Of a stretch of 64,000 nucleotides of DNA, positions 45,120-54,141 are shown piece by piece (within the stretch, counting starts at the first letter, position 1; each line of letters opens with the position of its first letter). Location: NCBI RefSeq assembly GCF_003313465.1, contig NZ_KZ845676.1:1-64000 (forward strand), in the 5' to 3' direction. This stretch comes from Thermoflavimicrobium daqui. GTDB lineage: Bacteria; Bacillota; Bacilli; Thermoactinomycetales; Thermoactinomycetaceae. The position numbers and the translations under genes are program-made. The notes beneath the pieces were generated by a model, which searched no databases, was not told the origin of the DNA, and was given only the letters and a program-made list of their open reading frames with translations.

Positions 45120-45527
45120 ATGAAAAAATGGCTACTAGGAATTGGAGCGTTTATTGTGATAGCTGCAATGATTGGAGCAATGAATGATGATGGAAAAACA
45201 AGTACAGTTGAAGAAACAACACAAGCGGCTACATCAGAAAGTTCGTCACAAGAAAATAGTACACCAGAACCCTCTTCTCAACCCGTAGAGCAAAATGCCA
45301 CAGAGAATAAAGAAGTTACTATGGAGAAATTTAAGCAGATCAAAAGTGGGATGAGCTATGAAGAGGTCGTGAAGATTATCGGCTTTGAAGGCACAGAGAT
45401 GAGCTCAAATGAGTTAGCTGGGATTAAAACAGTGATGTATTCTTGGCAAAATGACGATGGTTCTAACATGAATGCCATGTTTCAAAATAATAAATTAAAC
45501 TCAAAAGCTCAGTTTGGTTTAAAATAG
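45120..45527 (+). CDS. DUF3862-like exported/membrane-anchored protein
   Basis: A 135-residue protein with an N-terminal hydrophobic segment (MKKWLLGIGAFIVIAAMIGA) and no lipobox cysteine, so it is membrane-anchored or secreted. A Ser/Thr/Glu-rich linker follows. The C-terminal 60 residues (FKQIKSGMSYEEVVKIIGFE, YSWQNDDGSN) form an SmpA/OmlA- or DUF3862-like domain, which is usually a protein-binding module in the envelope. ATG follows ATAGGAGGAAACAAC. Function is unknown. Confidence 0.72.
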   Translation: MKKWLLGIGAFIVIAAMIGAMNDDGKTSTVEETTQAATSESSSQENSTPEPSSQPVEQNATENKEVTMEKFKQIKSGMSYEEVVKIIGFEGTEMSSNELAGIKTVMYSWQNDDGSNMNAMFQNNKLNSKAQFGLK

Positions 45528-45535
45528 CCGAAGAA

Positions 45536-45571
45536 GTAGCCCTGCCTATTTGGAAAGGGTAGGGCTTTCTA
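45536..45571 (+). terminator. Probable terminator after the 45120 gene
   Basis: agccct...agggct hairpin (outer arms agccctgcc, gggtagggct) followed by a short T-rich stretch. Confidence 0.6.
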
Positions 45572-45796
45572 AATAAAATACGTGATGTAAATAAGCTACT
45601 TGTTTTCATCATAAAAATTAAATGGAGAACTGCTGGGAAGGAGAAATAAGCAGGGGTTTTATCTTGTAAATTGAGAAAATATAGTTTCAACTATGATATT
45701 CAATATAAAATATTAAGATTTCATGTAGCTTACTATAAGTTAATAAGGTTTCCATCTTTAATAAAATAGGATCAAAAATAAATGGATCAATCTATA

Positions 45797-46522
45797 TTAA
45801 AAGGGAGAATGTGATTGATTCGATGAGCCATTAGTATCATCATCTGCATCTGGACTATCTGTACCATCACTGGGTTGATTTGGGTTCGGATTCGTTGGTG
45901 GCTTAGATGGATTATCTGTTCCAGGTTGTGTAGATGGGGGTTCTTTGGTTGGCAGATCAATGGGTGGTTCGTTGGTCACAGGTGGATCTGCTGTTAGATT
46001 ATCATCGATATTCGGTGGTTTCGTACTGGGATCTGGCTTTGGTGTAAGTGACATAGGGTCAATGATTACTTTGTTGTTTATCCCGATTCCATACATCACA
46101 TCGATCACACCATCATAAGTAAACCAATCATCTGTACCATAATGTGCATCCAAGGCAGTTACAAAATAACTAGAGTTTACAAGAATTTGGAAGTTATTCG
46201 ATTTCCATTGTTTTAAAATACCTTCAACGAAACTGTGTTTTCGTTTTTCTTTTTCCTTCTTATCTTTTTGCTCTGGATCTTGTTGGCTGAGATTTCGTGT
46301 TTGATTCGTTTGTATGGGAGTAGCTGCTACAACGGTCGGAGTGGGTATTGCGACAGCTTTTTTCTTGTCTTGTGGCTCTTTCTTGGGCACATGAATCATT
46401 TGTTTCACGACAGATATCAAAGGGGATTGACTACTCATCTGCTGATAGTAAATAAGACCTGCGCCTGTGAGAAAAACAGTGATGACCATTCCGATAAAAA
46501 TAAAGAAGAGATTTTTTCTCAT
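45797..46522 (-). CDS. Membrane-anchored protein with proline-rich tail, function unknown
   Basis: A 241-residue protein with an N-terminal membrane helix (FFIFIGMVITVFLTGAGLIYY), a basic Lys/Gln/Glu-rich segment (residues 45-95), and a folded-looking middle (GILKQWKSNNFQILVNSSYF, DAHYGTDDWFTYDG). A C-terminal 90 residues are dominated by Pro, Asp, Thr and Asn, as in wall- or surface-exposed linkers. There is no sorting signal. I do not recognise the middle domain. ATG 46522 has a fair ribosome binding site (AGGTGGGA) upstream. Confidence 0.6.
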   Translation of the reverse strand: MRKNLFFIFIGMVITVFLTGAGLIYYQQMSSQSPLISVVKQMIHVPKKEPQDKKKAVAIPTPTVVAATPIQTNQTRNLSQQDPEQKDKKEKEKRKHSFVEGILKQWKSNNFQILVNSSYFVTALDAHYGTDDWFTYDGVIDVMYGIGINNKVIIDPMSLTPKPDPSTKPPNIDDNLTADPPVTNEPPIDLPTKEPPSTQPGTDNPSKPPTNPNPNQPSDGTDSPDADDDTNGSSNQSHSPF

Positions 46523-46747
46523 GATGTCCCACCTCTTGAAGTAAACCCCTTTTTCTTTATGAAAGTTTTTCAGATGTCAATTTTATATTTTTTCATTGTT
46601 CGATCTAAAAATTATGACAAAAGGGAAAATGAAACGTATTTATCTTATCATATTGGAAAGAAAAAGGCTAGAGAATAAATTTCATTTTTTCGAAAAATAC
46701 TGTTGAGAAATTTACTAACCTTAAATATAAAGGAAAAGTATTTGGAA

Positions 46748-47224
46748 ATGAAGAATCTTGAACAGCTTAGAAACTTATTGTATGAGGAAGATGAAGTAAA
46801 AGTATTAGATGAAATCAACAGAATAGAAAATGCGTTGGATCTCCATATCTTAGCAAGAAACATAAATATGAATGATGGATTTCAAGTGGCTTGTTCGATA
46901 TTAAATAATCCATACTGCGATCTAGGTACAGCTCTGCTCCTTTTTTATGACGCGGATGGTTATCGCTTACTTACAGAAGATATAGAGAAGATTTCGGACA
47001 GGCTTAGGGAATGGAAAGAATTTGTTCTCCTTTTGTATAATCGGATCGTGAATGATGAATTTAGCAACAAGCATATTTCATTTATCCCTCCTCTCGGAAA
47101 AGTAGATATTTATAAAATGAAGAAGAAAAATCCAGATATACCTAAAGTATTTTTAGAGCCATCTCCAGGAAAAGAAATCGGTATCTTATCTATAGTTGAA
47201 AAAAAGAGAGGGTCTCAAACCTAG
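46748..47224 (+). CDS. DUF4274 domain protein
   Basis: A 158-residue cytoplasmic protein. ALDLHILARNINMNDGFQVA, then NNPYCDLGTALLLFYDADGY and LREWKEFVLLLYNRIVND, match the DUF4274 pattern. Members are small proteins of unknown role, sometimes found next to toxin or immunity genes. The C-terminus ends IPPLGKVDIYKMKKKNPDIP. The start at ATG 46748 is uncertain because the upstream TTG 46703 is also open and neither has a strong ribosome binding site. It may be part of a polymorphic-toxin immunity set, but no toxin lies beside it. Confidence 0.6.
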   Translation: MKNLEQLRNLLYEEDEVKVLDEINRIENALDLHILARNINMNDGFQVACSILNNPYCDLGTALLLFYDADGYRLLTEDIEKISDRLREWKEFVLLLYNRIVNDEFSNKHISFIPPLGKVDIYKMKKKNPDIPKVFLEPSPGKEIGILSIVEKKRGSQT

Positions 47225-47230
47225 TAAAGT

Positions 47231-47270
47231 AACAGCCCATACCACTTTAGATATGATATGGGCATTTTTT
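47231..47270 (+). terminator. Intrinsic terminator after the DUF4274 gene
   Basis: gcccata...tatgggc stem followed by atttttt. Confidence 0.75.
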
Positions 47271-47754
47271 TAAGAAATTCTTTAGATGAAGTTCATTTTC
47301 TAAAATGAGAAGTAACAACATCTATCGGCTGTGAGCCCAGCGCAATTTTGTGTCGCATTTTATTGAATAGTGGCGTTCTTGATAGGAGTGGCATTAGGAT
47401 TCTTCTTAACTCGAGAAGGAAAGGATTTTTTATACCAATTAAGTTTGCTTGTATACTTTGTATTTTTTGTATTTGTGAAACGGAGGGGCGTCTTATCTCC
47501 TCGTATGGTTTTAATAAGTTTATCGATAATGGAGAGGAAGTATGTGTTAGTGCTTTCATAATCACATCATGAGCAACAACAGCATCTTGAATAGCCAACT
47601 GTTTGCATACATAATTCTCCCTTGATTTTTACTAAGTAAATACTTAATGAAATAGGTAAAAAAATTAATGAAAGATTTTAAGTTTAGAAGTAGTGTTCTA
47701 TATTTAATATGACCAGTCAGTTTAGGTATTGATAAAATAAAAAGGCTCTTCGTT
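47271..47754. other. Unresolved region with overlapping frames on both strands
   Basis: On the plus strand from about 47371 a frame encodes a two-helix peptide (GVALGFFLTREGKDFLYQLS, LLVYFVFFVFVKRRG). It looks like a membrane protein fragment but lacks a start with a ribosome binding site. On the minus strand a frame (47598-47293) begins with Ala-Ile-Gln-Asp-Ala-Val-Val-Ala-His-Asp. I cannot decide which, if either, is real; a decayed gene is likely. Confidence 0.3.
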
Positions 47755-48381
47755 TTATTCAATTTGACTTTTCCTAGCTTCTGTTAATTTTCGTGCAGTT
47801 TTACTCATAGGTATTTCTTTTTCATCCCGATAGGTTCCCATGATTCGATCACCTGTTAGATGTGTTACACCATACCAATAATTTTCGTTTTTAAAGTGGT
47901 GGAGGAGATGAAATTTTTTTAACTTTCTTCCCCATGGAGTAAGCGGTTTAATCGGTCGATGTGCTACATAGTGTTTCCATTCATAATGGAGATGATAACA
48001 AATAGCACCCGTTGTATAAGCGCAGGTTAGCACGATGTCCCTTGTAAATAGATACCCAATGCCACTTGCTAAAATAAATAGAGGTCCACTATACCAAATG
48101 GGGACGAATAATCGCTTTAAGTTAGTAGGATCTTCATGATGATCGTAATGTAAGCGCCTTAAAAGTGAGAGAAAAAAAGGATTTTTGGGAGGGGGTAAAT
48201 GAAAGAGAAAACGATGAATCAGATATTCACTTAGAGCAAAAGATAGTAAACCAAGTAACCAAGCAAGCCCAATCCATGAAGTGGTTATGTGAAAGACTAT
48301 AAAAGTGATTCCAACGAGTGCAATGATACACATGAAGAAAATGTCTGGAAAGAAGAAGAATTCTTTTAAATATTTCCTCAT
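47755..48381 (-). CDS. Fatty acid hydroxylase/sterol desaturase family membrane protein
   Basis: A 208-residue di-iron membrane enzyme. The His boxes are HRFLFH, HYDHHED, HYEWKHYVAHRP and HLLHHF, with several hydrophobic segments around them. The family puts hydroxyl groups or double bonds into lipids, carotenoids or sterols. ATG 48381 is preferred: AAAGAGGAG lies nine bases upstream, and the longer frame start (48405) would translate over that site. It stands alone, so substrate cannot be inferred from neighbours. Confidence 0.85.
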   Translation of the reverse strand: MRKYLKEFFFFPDIFFMCIIALVGITFIVFHITTSWIGLAWLLGLLSFALSEYLIHRFLFHLPPPKNPFFLSLLRRLHYDHHEDPTNLKRLFVPIWYSGPLFILASGIGYLFTRDIVLTCAYTTGAICYHLHYEWKHYVAHRPIKPLTPWGRKLKKFHLLHHFKNENYWYGVTHLTGDRIMGTYRDEKEIPMSKTARKLTEARKSQIE

Positions 48382-48695
48382 AGATGTCAACTCCTCTTTT
48401 TGCATGTGGCATCATTCGAGTCAAAACCTAGATGATTCTTAAAGTTAGAGGAAGCAAGTGACTTTTGACTGATAGGATACAGGAACGAGTGGGGAAGCGA
48501 TGAGCAGCCGATTCATGCAACAAACTCATAGGATGATCTAAGTATATTATAGGACAATTTTAAATAGTTTTGCAATCGGTGAGGACATTAGATTATTGTA
48601 TAACTTTATTTACTTTTCAACTAAAAAATGTTTGATTTTCTAACTGTAACACAGTATTGTTAACATGATTCTTTTGAAAAAAGGGGGTATTCGTA
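48382..48695. repeat. Intergenic region with dispersed repeat copy 1 (48418-48460)
   Basis: The stretch starting tcaaaacctagatgattctt resembles 62908-62945 (tcaaaacctagattgttctt). Both continue with related but not identical text (agttagag versus agtcagag). No gene is visible. A weak AT-rich promoter zone lies before the permease gene. Confidence 0.4.
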
Positions 48696-50036
48696 TTGCA
48701 CGAAACAGAACAAAACAAGTTGAAATTAAAAAGGACGCTAACATTAGCTCCAATTGTACTGATTGGGTTGGCTTATATGGACCCATTGGTGGTATTTGAT
48801 TCATATGGTGTTGTTGCACAAGAGACGAAAGGTCATGTGGCTTTATCGTATATCGTTATTCTGGTAGCCCTTTTGTTTACTGCCTATGGTTATGGACAGA
48901 TGGTGAAGGCATATCCTTCGGCAGGGTCAACTTATACTTATACCCAAAAAAGTATCCATCCGATGATTGGATTTTTGGTCGGATGGTCTGTACTACTGGA
49001 CTATTTATTTTTGCCTATGGTAAATTTCGCCATCGGCAGTGCATATCTAAAAGCAGCTTTTCCTAAAGTTCCACATGCTATCTGGGTTTTTGCCTTAGCA
49101 GCAATTGTAACGATCATTAATATCCTAGGTGTTAAGTTAACAGCGAATATGAATACGCTCTTTGTCACTTTTCAGACACTGGTATTAATTGTGTTTGTCG
49201 GATTTGTAGTGAAGGGGCTCATTAGTGGAATGGGACAGGGGACTTTAGTATCCATCTCCCCTTTTTATACAGCCAATATTGATCTTTCGTTAATTATGAC
49301 TGGCGCGTCAATTTTGTGCTTTTCATTTTTGGGTTTTGATGCGGTTACCACTTTATCAGAGGAGACGTTAAACCCCAAGAAGACCATCCCAAGAGCGATT
49401 TTTCTGATTGCTTTGATTGGAGGGGTACTGTTTACTGCGACCTCCTACTTTTTACACCTTATTCATCCAAACTATTTGTCTTTTAAGAGTGCAGATGCGG
49501 CTTCATTAGAAATTGCCTCTTATATTGGCGGAGCTTTTTTACATTCATTTTTCCTTGTTGGGACGATGGTCGCTGTTTTTTCATCCTCTTTATCATCATC
49601 GACGAGTGCTTCACGTTTATTATTTGCGATGGGACGAGAAGGCTCATTTCCCAAAATTTTTGCTTATCTCCATCCAAAATGGAAAACACCCGTGTTTAAT
49701 CTTTTATTGATCGGTTTTATTTCATTGACAGCGATTTTTGGGGAATTAGAAGTAATCTACTCGTTTATTAGTTTTGGGGCATTGATCGGCTTTTTGTTTG
49801 TCAACCTCTCAGTCATTTTCCATTATTATTTACGTCAAAAAAGAAGAAAAGGATTTGATTTTGTGCGTTATTTTATTGTTCCGTTGATAGGAGCAGCTTT
49901 TACTTTGTGGCTATTTACCAGTCTAAACTTATCCGCAATGGCTTTAGGTTTTAGCTGGTTAATCATTGGTGTATTATATAGTGTGATTGTTTCAAAACGA
50001 AAGAAAGAGCTAGCTTTTAAATTCGATAAAGGATAG
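48696..50036 (+). CDS. APC superfamily amino-acid/polyamine permease
   Basis: A 446-residue transporter with 12 predicted membrane segments. Signature text includes LTLAPIVLIGLAYMDPLVVF at the first helix, AYPSAGSTYTYTQKSIHP after the second, and FDAVTTLSEETLNPKKTIPR near residue 215, typical of the amino acid-polyamine-organocation family. It imports an amino acid or polyamine with protons. The start is TTG after AAAAGGGGG. It is a single-gene unit with its own terminator. The exact substrate cannot be read. Confidence 0.9.
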   Translation: MHETEQNKLKLKRTLTLAPIVLIGLAYMDPLVVFDSYGVVAQETKGHVALSYIVILVALLFTAYGYGQMVKAYPSAGSTYTYTQKSIHPMIGFLVGWSVLLDYLFLPMVNFAIGSAYLKAAFPKVPHAIWVFALAAIVTIINILGVKLTANMNTLFVTFQTLVLIVFVGFVVKGLISGMGQGTLVSISPFYTANIDLSLIMTGASILCFSFLGFDAVTTLSEETLNPKKTIPRAIFLIALIGGVLFTATSYFLHLIHPNYLSFKSADAASLEIASYIGGAFLHSFFLVGTMVAVFSSSLSSSTSASRLLFAMGREGSFPKIFAYLHPKWKTPVFNLLLIGFISLTAIFGELEVIYSFISFGALIGFLFVNLSVIFHYYLRQKRRKGFDFVRYFIVPLIGAAFTLWLFTSLNLSAMALGFSWLIIGVLYSVIVSKRKKELAFKFDKG

Positions 50037-50040
50037 ATGA

Positions 50041-50083
50041 AAAGTCTAATGATCTAATGGATGGATCATTAGACTTTTTTTAG
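50041..50083 (+). terminator. Intrinsic terminator after the permease gene
   Basis: aaagtctaatgatc / gatcattagacttt stem, then a run of T. Confidence 0.9.
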
Positions 50084-50136
50084 GTGCTTCCGGAGGTTTT
50101 ATTATCGTAATATTAGCACAAATGCTGTATTTGAAG

Positions 50137-50194
50137 GAAAATGAATGAAAATGAGAGAAAATGATTGAAAGTTTTTGATTGATTTTGGTATGAT
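50137..50194 (+). promoter_or_regulatory. fru promoter with tandem decamer repeats (FruR operator)
   Basis: Three consecutive 10-base repeats, GAAAATGANN, occupy 50137-50166, and GAAAG continues the series. TTGAAA (50165-50170), an 18-base spacer and TGG-TATGAT (-10 at 50189-50194) form the promoter. Direct repeats with helical periodicity are usual operators for DeoR-family repressors. Confidence 0.7.
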
Positions 50195-50230
50195 AACCAT
50201 ATAAATGGCGAATCGAACGAGGTGATGAAA

Positions 50231-50986
50231 GTGCTTACATCCCAGAGATATCAGCTGATTTTAGATATGTTAAAGAAGAAGGGATTTGTAAAATTACAAG
50301 ATCTGATACTTGCAACCGGTTTATCTGAGTCAACGATTCGCAGAGATCTTATTTATTTAGAGAAAAAACGACAGTTAAAACGTGTGCATGGTGGAGCAGC
50401 CTTACTACAAGGAAAAACAGTAGAACCGAGTATCGCTGAAAAGTCCTCCAAAAACCTTCAAGAAAAAAAGAGAGTAGCCACTTTTGCAGCTTCTTTATTA
50501 GAAGAAGGAGATTGTATATATCTTGATGCGGGTAGTACAACGATCGAAATGATTCCAGAGCTCGTCGGCAAAAAGGTTACGGTTGTGACGAATGGGATTA
50601 GTCATTTGGAAGCGCTTGTGGAAAAAAATATTCCTGCCTATGTTTTAGGAGGAAAAATGAAGGAATCGACTCGAGCTATTATTGGTGCGTTAGCCGTTAA
50701 CGGGTTACAACAATTTCGCTTTGATAAATGCTTTTTAGGAGTTAATGGCATTCATCCTCAAATGGGATATACAACGCCTGATCCGGAGGAGGCCCTTTTA
50801 AAAAGAACAGCAATGCAGTTTTCGAGCCAAACTTATTTTTTAGCAGATCATAACAAATTTATGGAAGTATCGTTTGCCAAAATAGCTAGCTTAGATGATG
50901 CAATTTTAATAACCGATAAAGTACCAACAGAAATTAGAAAGGACTTAGAAGGTAAATTACAAATATTTGAGGTAGATCAGTCATGA
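50231..50986 (+). CDS. fruR: DeoR family fructose operon repressor FruR
   Basis: A 251-residue DeoR repressor. The N-terminal winged helix reads TSQRYQLILDMLKKKGFVKL, LSESTIRRDLIYLEKK. The C-terminal sugar-phosphate sensor has YLDAGSTTIEMIPEL, VVTNGISHLEAL and GVNGIHPQMGYTTPDPEE. It represses its own operon and is released by fructose 1-phosphate in related bacteria. GTG 50231 matches the family N-terminus and follows GAGGTGATGAAA. The next gene overlaps by four bases. Confidence 0.95.
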   Translation: MLTSQRYQLILDMLKKKGFVKLQDLILATGLSESTIRRDLIYLEKKRQLKRVHGGAALLQGKTVEPSIAEKSSKNLQEKKRVATFAASLLEEGDCIYLDAGSTTIEMIPELVGKKVTVVTNGISHLEALVEKNIPAYVLGGKMKESTRAIIGALAVNGLQQFRFDKCFLGVNGIHPQMGYTTPDPEEALLKRTAMQFSSQTYFLADHNKFMEVSFAKIASLDDAILITDKVPTEIRKDLEGKLQIFEVDQS

Positions 50987-51900
50987 TATATACAGTTACT
51001 TTAAATCCAAGTATTGATTTCTTTATAGAAGTAGAAAATCTTAAAATAAATGATTTAAATCGAATGAAAAAAGAACAAAAAATCCCAGGAGGAAAAGGGA
51101 TTAATGTTTCTAGGGTGTTATCTCACTTGGGAATCCCATCGACCGCCTTGGGTTTTGTTGGTGGGTTTACGGGTGAATTTATTCGTAATACGTTGATAAA
51201 AGAAGGACTACAAGTTGATTTTGTAGAGGTCGAAACCGACTCTCGGATTAATATTAAGCTTCATTCAAACTTGAAAGATGAAACTGAAATCAATGGACAA
51301 GGACCCATCATTTCACCAGAGAAGTTGGCTGAACTCTGTAAGAAATTAAAGCGAATTCAACCTCAGGAATGGGTTGTATTGGCAGGAAGTATCCCGGCAT
51401 CGCTCCCTGAACATATCTATGAAGATTGGACGAAGGATTTAAGTCAGCGAGGAATTCGATTGGTCGTCGATGTAGCTGGGAAATCTTTATTAAATGTAGT
51501 GAAATCTCGTCCTTTTTTAATCAAACCAAACCATCATGAACTTGGGGAGTTATTTCATGTTCACTTAAACAGTGTGCAAGAGATCATTCCGTATGGATGT
51601 GAATTAGTTGAGCGAGGGGTAAAAAATGTGATTGTATCGATGGGAGGAGACGGAGCCTTACTCTTTACTACCGAAGCGATTTATTGGGCACGAACACCCA
51701 CATGGAAAGTAGTTAATTCTGTAGGAGCGGGAGACTCTTTAGTAGCTGGTTTTATTGGAACTTATACGCAAACCAAAGACTTACTCTATTCGTTCCGATA
51801 TGGTGTTGCGGCAGGAAGTGCGACCGCTTTTTCGCAAGACTTATGTACAAAAGACATGATTGAACAAGTATTACCTCAAGTGAGAATTCAAAAGATATGA
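50983..51900 (+). CDS. fruK: 1-phosphofructokinase
   Basis: A 305-residue PfkB-family kinase that makes fructose 1,6-bisphosphate from fructose 1-phosphate and ATP. YTVTLNPSIDFFIEVENL and KIPGGKGINVSRVL are the N-terminal family motifs. GAGDSLVAGFIG is the C-terminal ATP and catalytic-Asp signature. It overlaps fruR by four bases and precedes fruA, the usual order of the fructose operon. Confidence 0.96.
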   Translation: MIYTVTLNPSIDFFIEVENLKINDLNRMKKEQKIPGGKGINVSRVLSHLGIPSTALGFVGGFTGEFIRNTLIKEGLQVDFVEVETDSRINIKLHSNLKDETEINGQGPIISPEKLAELCKKLKRIQPQEWVVLAGSIPASLPEHIYEDWTKDLSQRGIRLVVDVAGKSLLNVVKSRPFLIKPNHHELGELFHVHLNSVQEIIPYGCELVERGVKNVIVSMGGDGALLFTTEAIYWARTPTWKVVNSVGAGDSLVAGFIGTYTQTKDLLYSFRYGVAAGSATAFSQDLCTKDMIEQVLPQVRIQKI

Positions 51901-51912
51901 GGTGTAAACTCC

Positions 51913-53778
51913 ATGAAGATTATTGATCTATTGAAAAAAGAAACAGTCATTATGAATCTGAAGGCTACTACGAAAGATCAAGTCATTGATGAATTAGTGG
52001 ATCAATTAGACCAAGCAGGGTGCTTAAATGATCGATCAGAATTTAAACAAGCTATTTTAATACGAGAAAACCAAAGCTCAACGGGGATAGGAGAAGGAAT
52101 TGCGATCCCTCATGCCAAAACAAAAGCTGTTAAAGAACCAGCGATTTGCTTCGGGAAAAGCGAACACGGAATTGACTATGAATCTTTGGATGGACAACCT
52201 AGTCATTTATTTTTTATGATAGCGGCTTCAGAAGGGGAACATGAAGAACATTTGGAAACACTATCACGTTTGTCAACAATGTTAATGAATGAAGAATTTC
52301 GACAAAGATTAATTCAAGCTAAAACGATTGATGAAGTTTTTCGTTTGATGGCTGATGCCGAAAAACAAATCGAGAACGAAGAGGAAATAGACCAATCAAA
52401 AGAAGAAATAGGAGGATCAAAGGGGTTAGTTTTAGCTGTTACAGCATGTCCGACCGGAATTGCTCACACGTATATGGCGGCAGATACGTTAAAAACGAAG
52501 GCAGGAGAGCTAGGAGTTCCCATTAAAGTTGAAACGAATGGTGCAACAGGTATTAAAAACGCATTAACTAAGGAAGATATCGAAAATGCAACGGCTATCA
52601 TCGTTGCAGCAGATAAGCAAGTAGAGATGAATCGTTTCCAAGGTAAGCGAGTCATTCAAGTACCTGTAGCTGATGGCATTCATAAAGCAGAACAATTAAT
52701 TCAAAAAGCCATCAACCAAGATGCACCGATTTTTCATGGAGGAAGTAAAGATTCGAGCAAAGAAGATACGAGTGAAAAGCAAGGTTTTGGTTTTTATAAG
52801 CATTTGATGAATGGTGTAAGTAATATGCTTCCCTTTGTAGTAGGGGGAGGAATATTAATCGCTCTAGCATTTGCTTTTGGTGGCATTGATACGAAAGGAC
52901 CCATCGCAAAAACATTGATGCAAATCGGTGGAGATGGTGCATTTCATTTTCTTGTGCCCATTTTAGCTGGTTTTATTGCAAGTAGTATCGCTGATCGTCC
53001 AGGTTTTGCGCCAGGAGTGGTAGGAGGTTTTCTAGCAGCGACAGCTGGAGCTGGATTTCTAGGTGGGCTTATCGCTGGATTTCTAGCAGGTTATATCGTG
53101 CAAGGGTGTAAGAAAGTATTTTCGTACCTTCCCAACCAATTAGAAGGAATTAAACCTGTGTTGTTGTACCCCGTCTTTGGAATCCTAATTACAGGGGTGT
53201 TGATGGTAACCGTCATCAATGGTCCTGTTGTTACGATCAATAAAGCTCTTATTGCTTGGCTAAATGGCCTTAGTGGAACGAATGCCATCATTTTAGGATT
53301 GATTTTGGGAGGAATGATGGCGATAGATATGGGTGGTCCAATTAATAAAGCGGCCTTTACTTTTGGGATTGCTGCGATATCGTCTGGGAATTTTGGCCCC
53401 CATGCTGCGATCATGGCTGGTGGGATGGTACCACCATTGGGAATAGCATTGGCGACTACATTCTTTCGATCAAAGTTTACAGATGCAGAGCGAAAAGCAG
53501 GCATAACCAACTATATTATGGGAGCTTCCTTTATTACAGAAGGAGCTATCCCATTTGCCGCAGCAGATCCTCTTCGTGTTCTAGGTAGCTGTATTGTTGG
53601 ATCAGGAATAGCAGGAGCCCTCACTATGTTATTTCAGATTACCCTCCCTGCTCCGCACGGTGGAATTTTCGTTATTCCTCTTGTGAATAAGCCGTTGCTA
53701 TATATTTTGGCCATTTTAGTAGGATCTGTGGTAACGGCGTTGATTCTAGGAGTTTGGAAGAGAAAACTGCTACGATAG
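51913..53778 (+). CDS. fruA: Fructose PTS transporter EIIABC
   Basis: A 621-residue phosphotransferase protein that imports fructose as fructose 1-phosphate. The IIA part (1-150) has the phospho-His67 in GEGIAIPHAKTKA. IIB (about 170-270) has phospho-Cys179 in AVTACPTGIAHTYMAADTL. IIC (about 290-620) has around eight membrane segments with GGPINKAAFTFG. It is 12 bases after fruK and closes the fru operon. Confidence 0.97.
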   Translation: MKIIDLLKKETVIMNLKATTKDQVIDELVDQLDQAGCLNDRSEFKQAILIRENQSSTGIGEGIAIPHAKTKAVKEPAICFGKSEHGIDYESLDGQPSHLFFMIAASEGEHEEHLETLSRLSTMLMNEEFRQRLIQAKTIDEVFRLMADAEKQIENEEEIDQSKEEIGGSKGLVLAVTACPTGIAHTYMAADTLKTKAGELGVPIKVETNGATGIKNALTKEDIENATAIIVAADKQVEMNRFQGKRVIQVPVADGIHKAEQLIQKAINQDAPIFHGGSKDSSKEDTSEKQGFGFYKHLMNGVSNMLPFVVGGGILIALAFAFGGIDTKGPIAKTLMQIGGDGAFHFLVPILAGFIASSIADRPGFAPGVVGGFLAATAGAGFLGGLIAGFLAGYIVQGCKKVFSYLPNQLEGIKPVLLYPVFGILITGVLMVTVINGPVVTINKALIAWLNGLSGTNAIILGLILGGMMAIDMGGPINKAAFTFGIAAISSGNFGPHAAIMAGGMVPPLGIALATTFFRSKFTDAERKAGITNYIMGASFITEGAIPFAAADPLRVLGSCIVGSGIAGALTMLFQITLPAPHGGIFVIPLVNKPLLYILAILVGSVVTALILGVWKRKLLR

Positions 53779-53796
53779 AAAATTTTTTAACAAGCT

Positions 53797-53848
53797 AAAA
53801 GAGGTGACCCAAAAGGTACTTATGTGCCCTTTGAGGTCACCTCTTTTT
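53797..53848 (+). terminator. Intrinsic terminator after fruA
   Basis: aaaagaggtgacc / ggtcacctctttt with an inner hairpin, then T-rich. Confidence 0.9.
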
Positions 53849-54074
53849 CACCAAGAAACAAATAAAAAATCACTTGCTTTATGTATTCCTGAAAATCACA
53901 AGTATATCAATATATGCTATCTATTTACTATGCTTGTTCTTCTTCCAATCCTGTACAAAAAATATGATGCTTGCTGTTACACCAAAGACACTAGCTAAAG
54001 TAATTCTCCATGTCGAATCTATGGACTTTCAACATTAAATTCCATTTTATTCCTCAATTTCTTCTTTCGAATTA
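53849..54074. other. Intergenic region with a possible remnant membrane peptide
   Basis: On the minus strand an open stretch of about 30 codons ends TLASVFGVTASIIFFVQDW and a basic tail. It looks like a single-helix peptide, but no start codon with a ribosome binding site is in frame, so I do not call a gene. Confidence 0.3.
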
Positions 54075-54126
54075 AAAAAGAGCTTTATCTAAAAGAGGAA
54101 AATCCTCTTTTGAGTCAGCTCTTTTC
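54075..54126 (-). terminator. Terminator after cshA
   Basis: An inner stem aaaagagga / tcctctttt at 54091-54111 is nested in aaagagct / agctcttt, with T runs on both sides. It is probably used from the cshA side. Confidence 0.65.
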
Positions 54127-54141
54127 TTCATACAATGCTTA

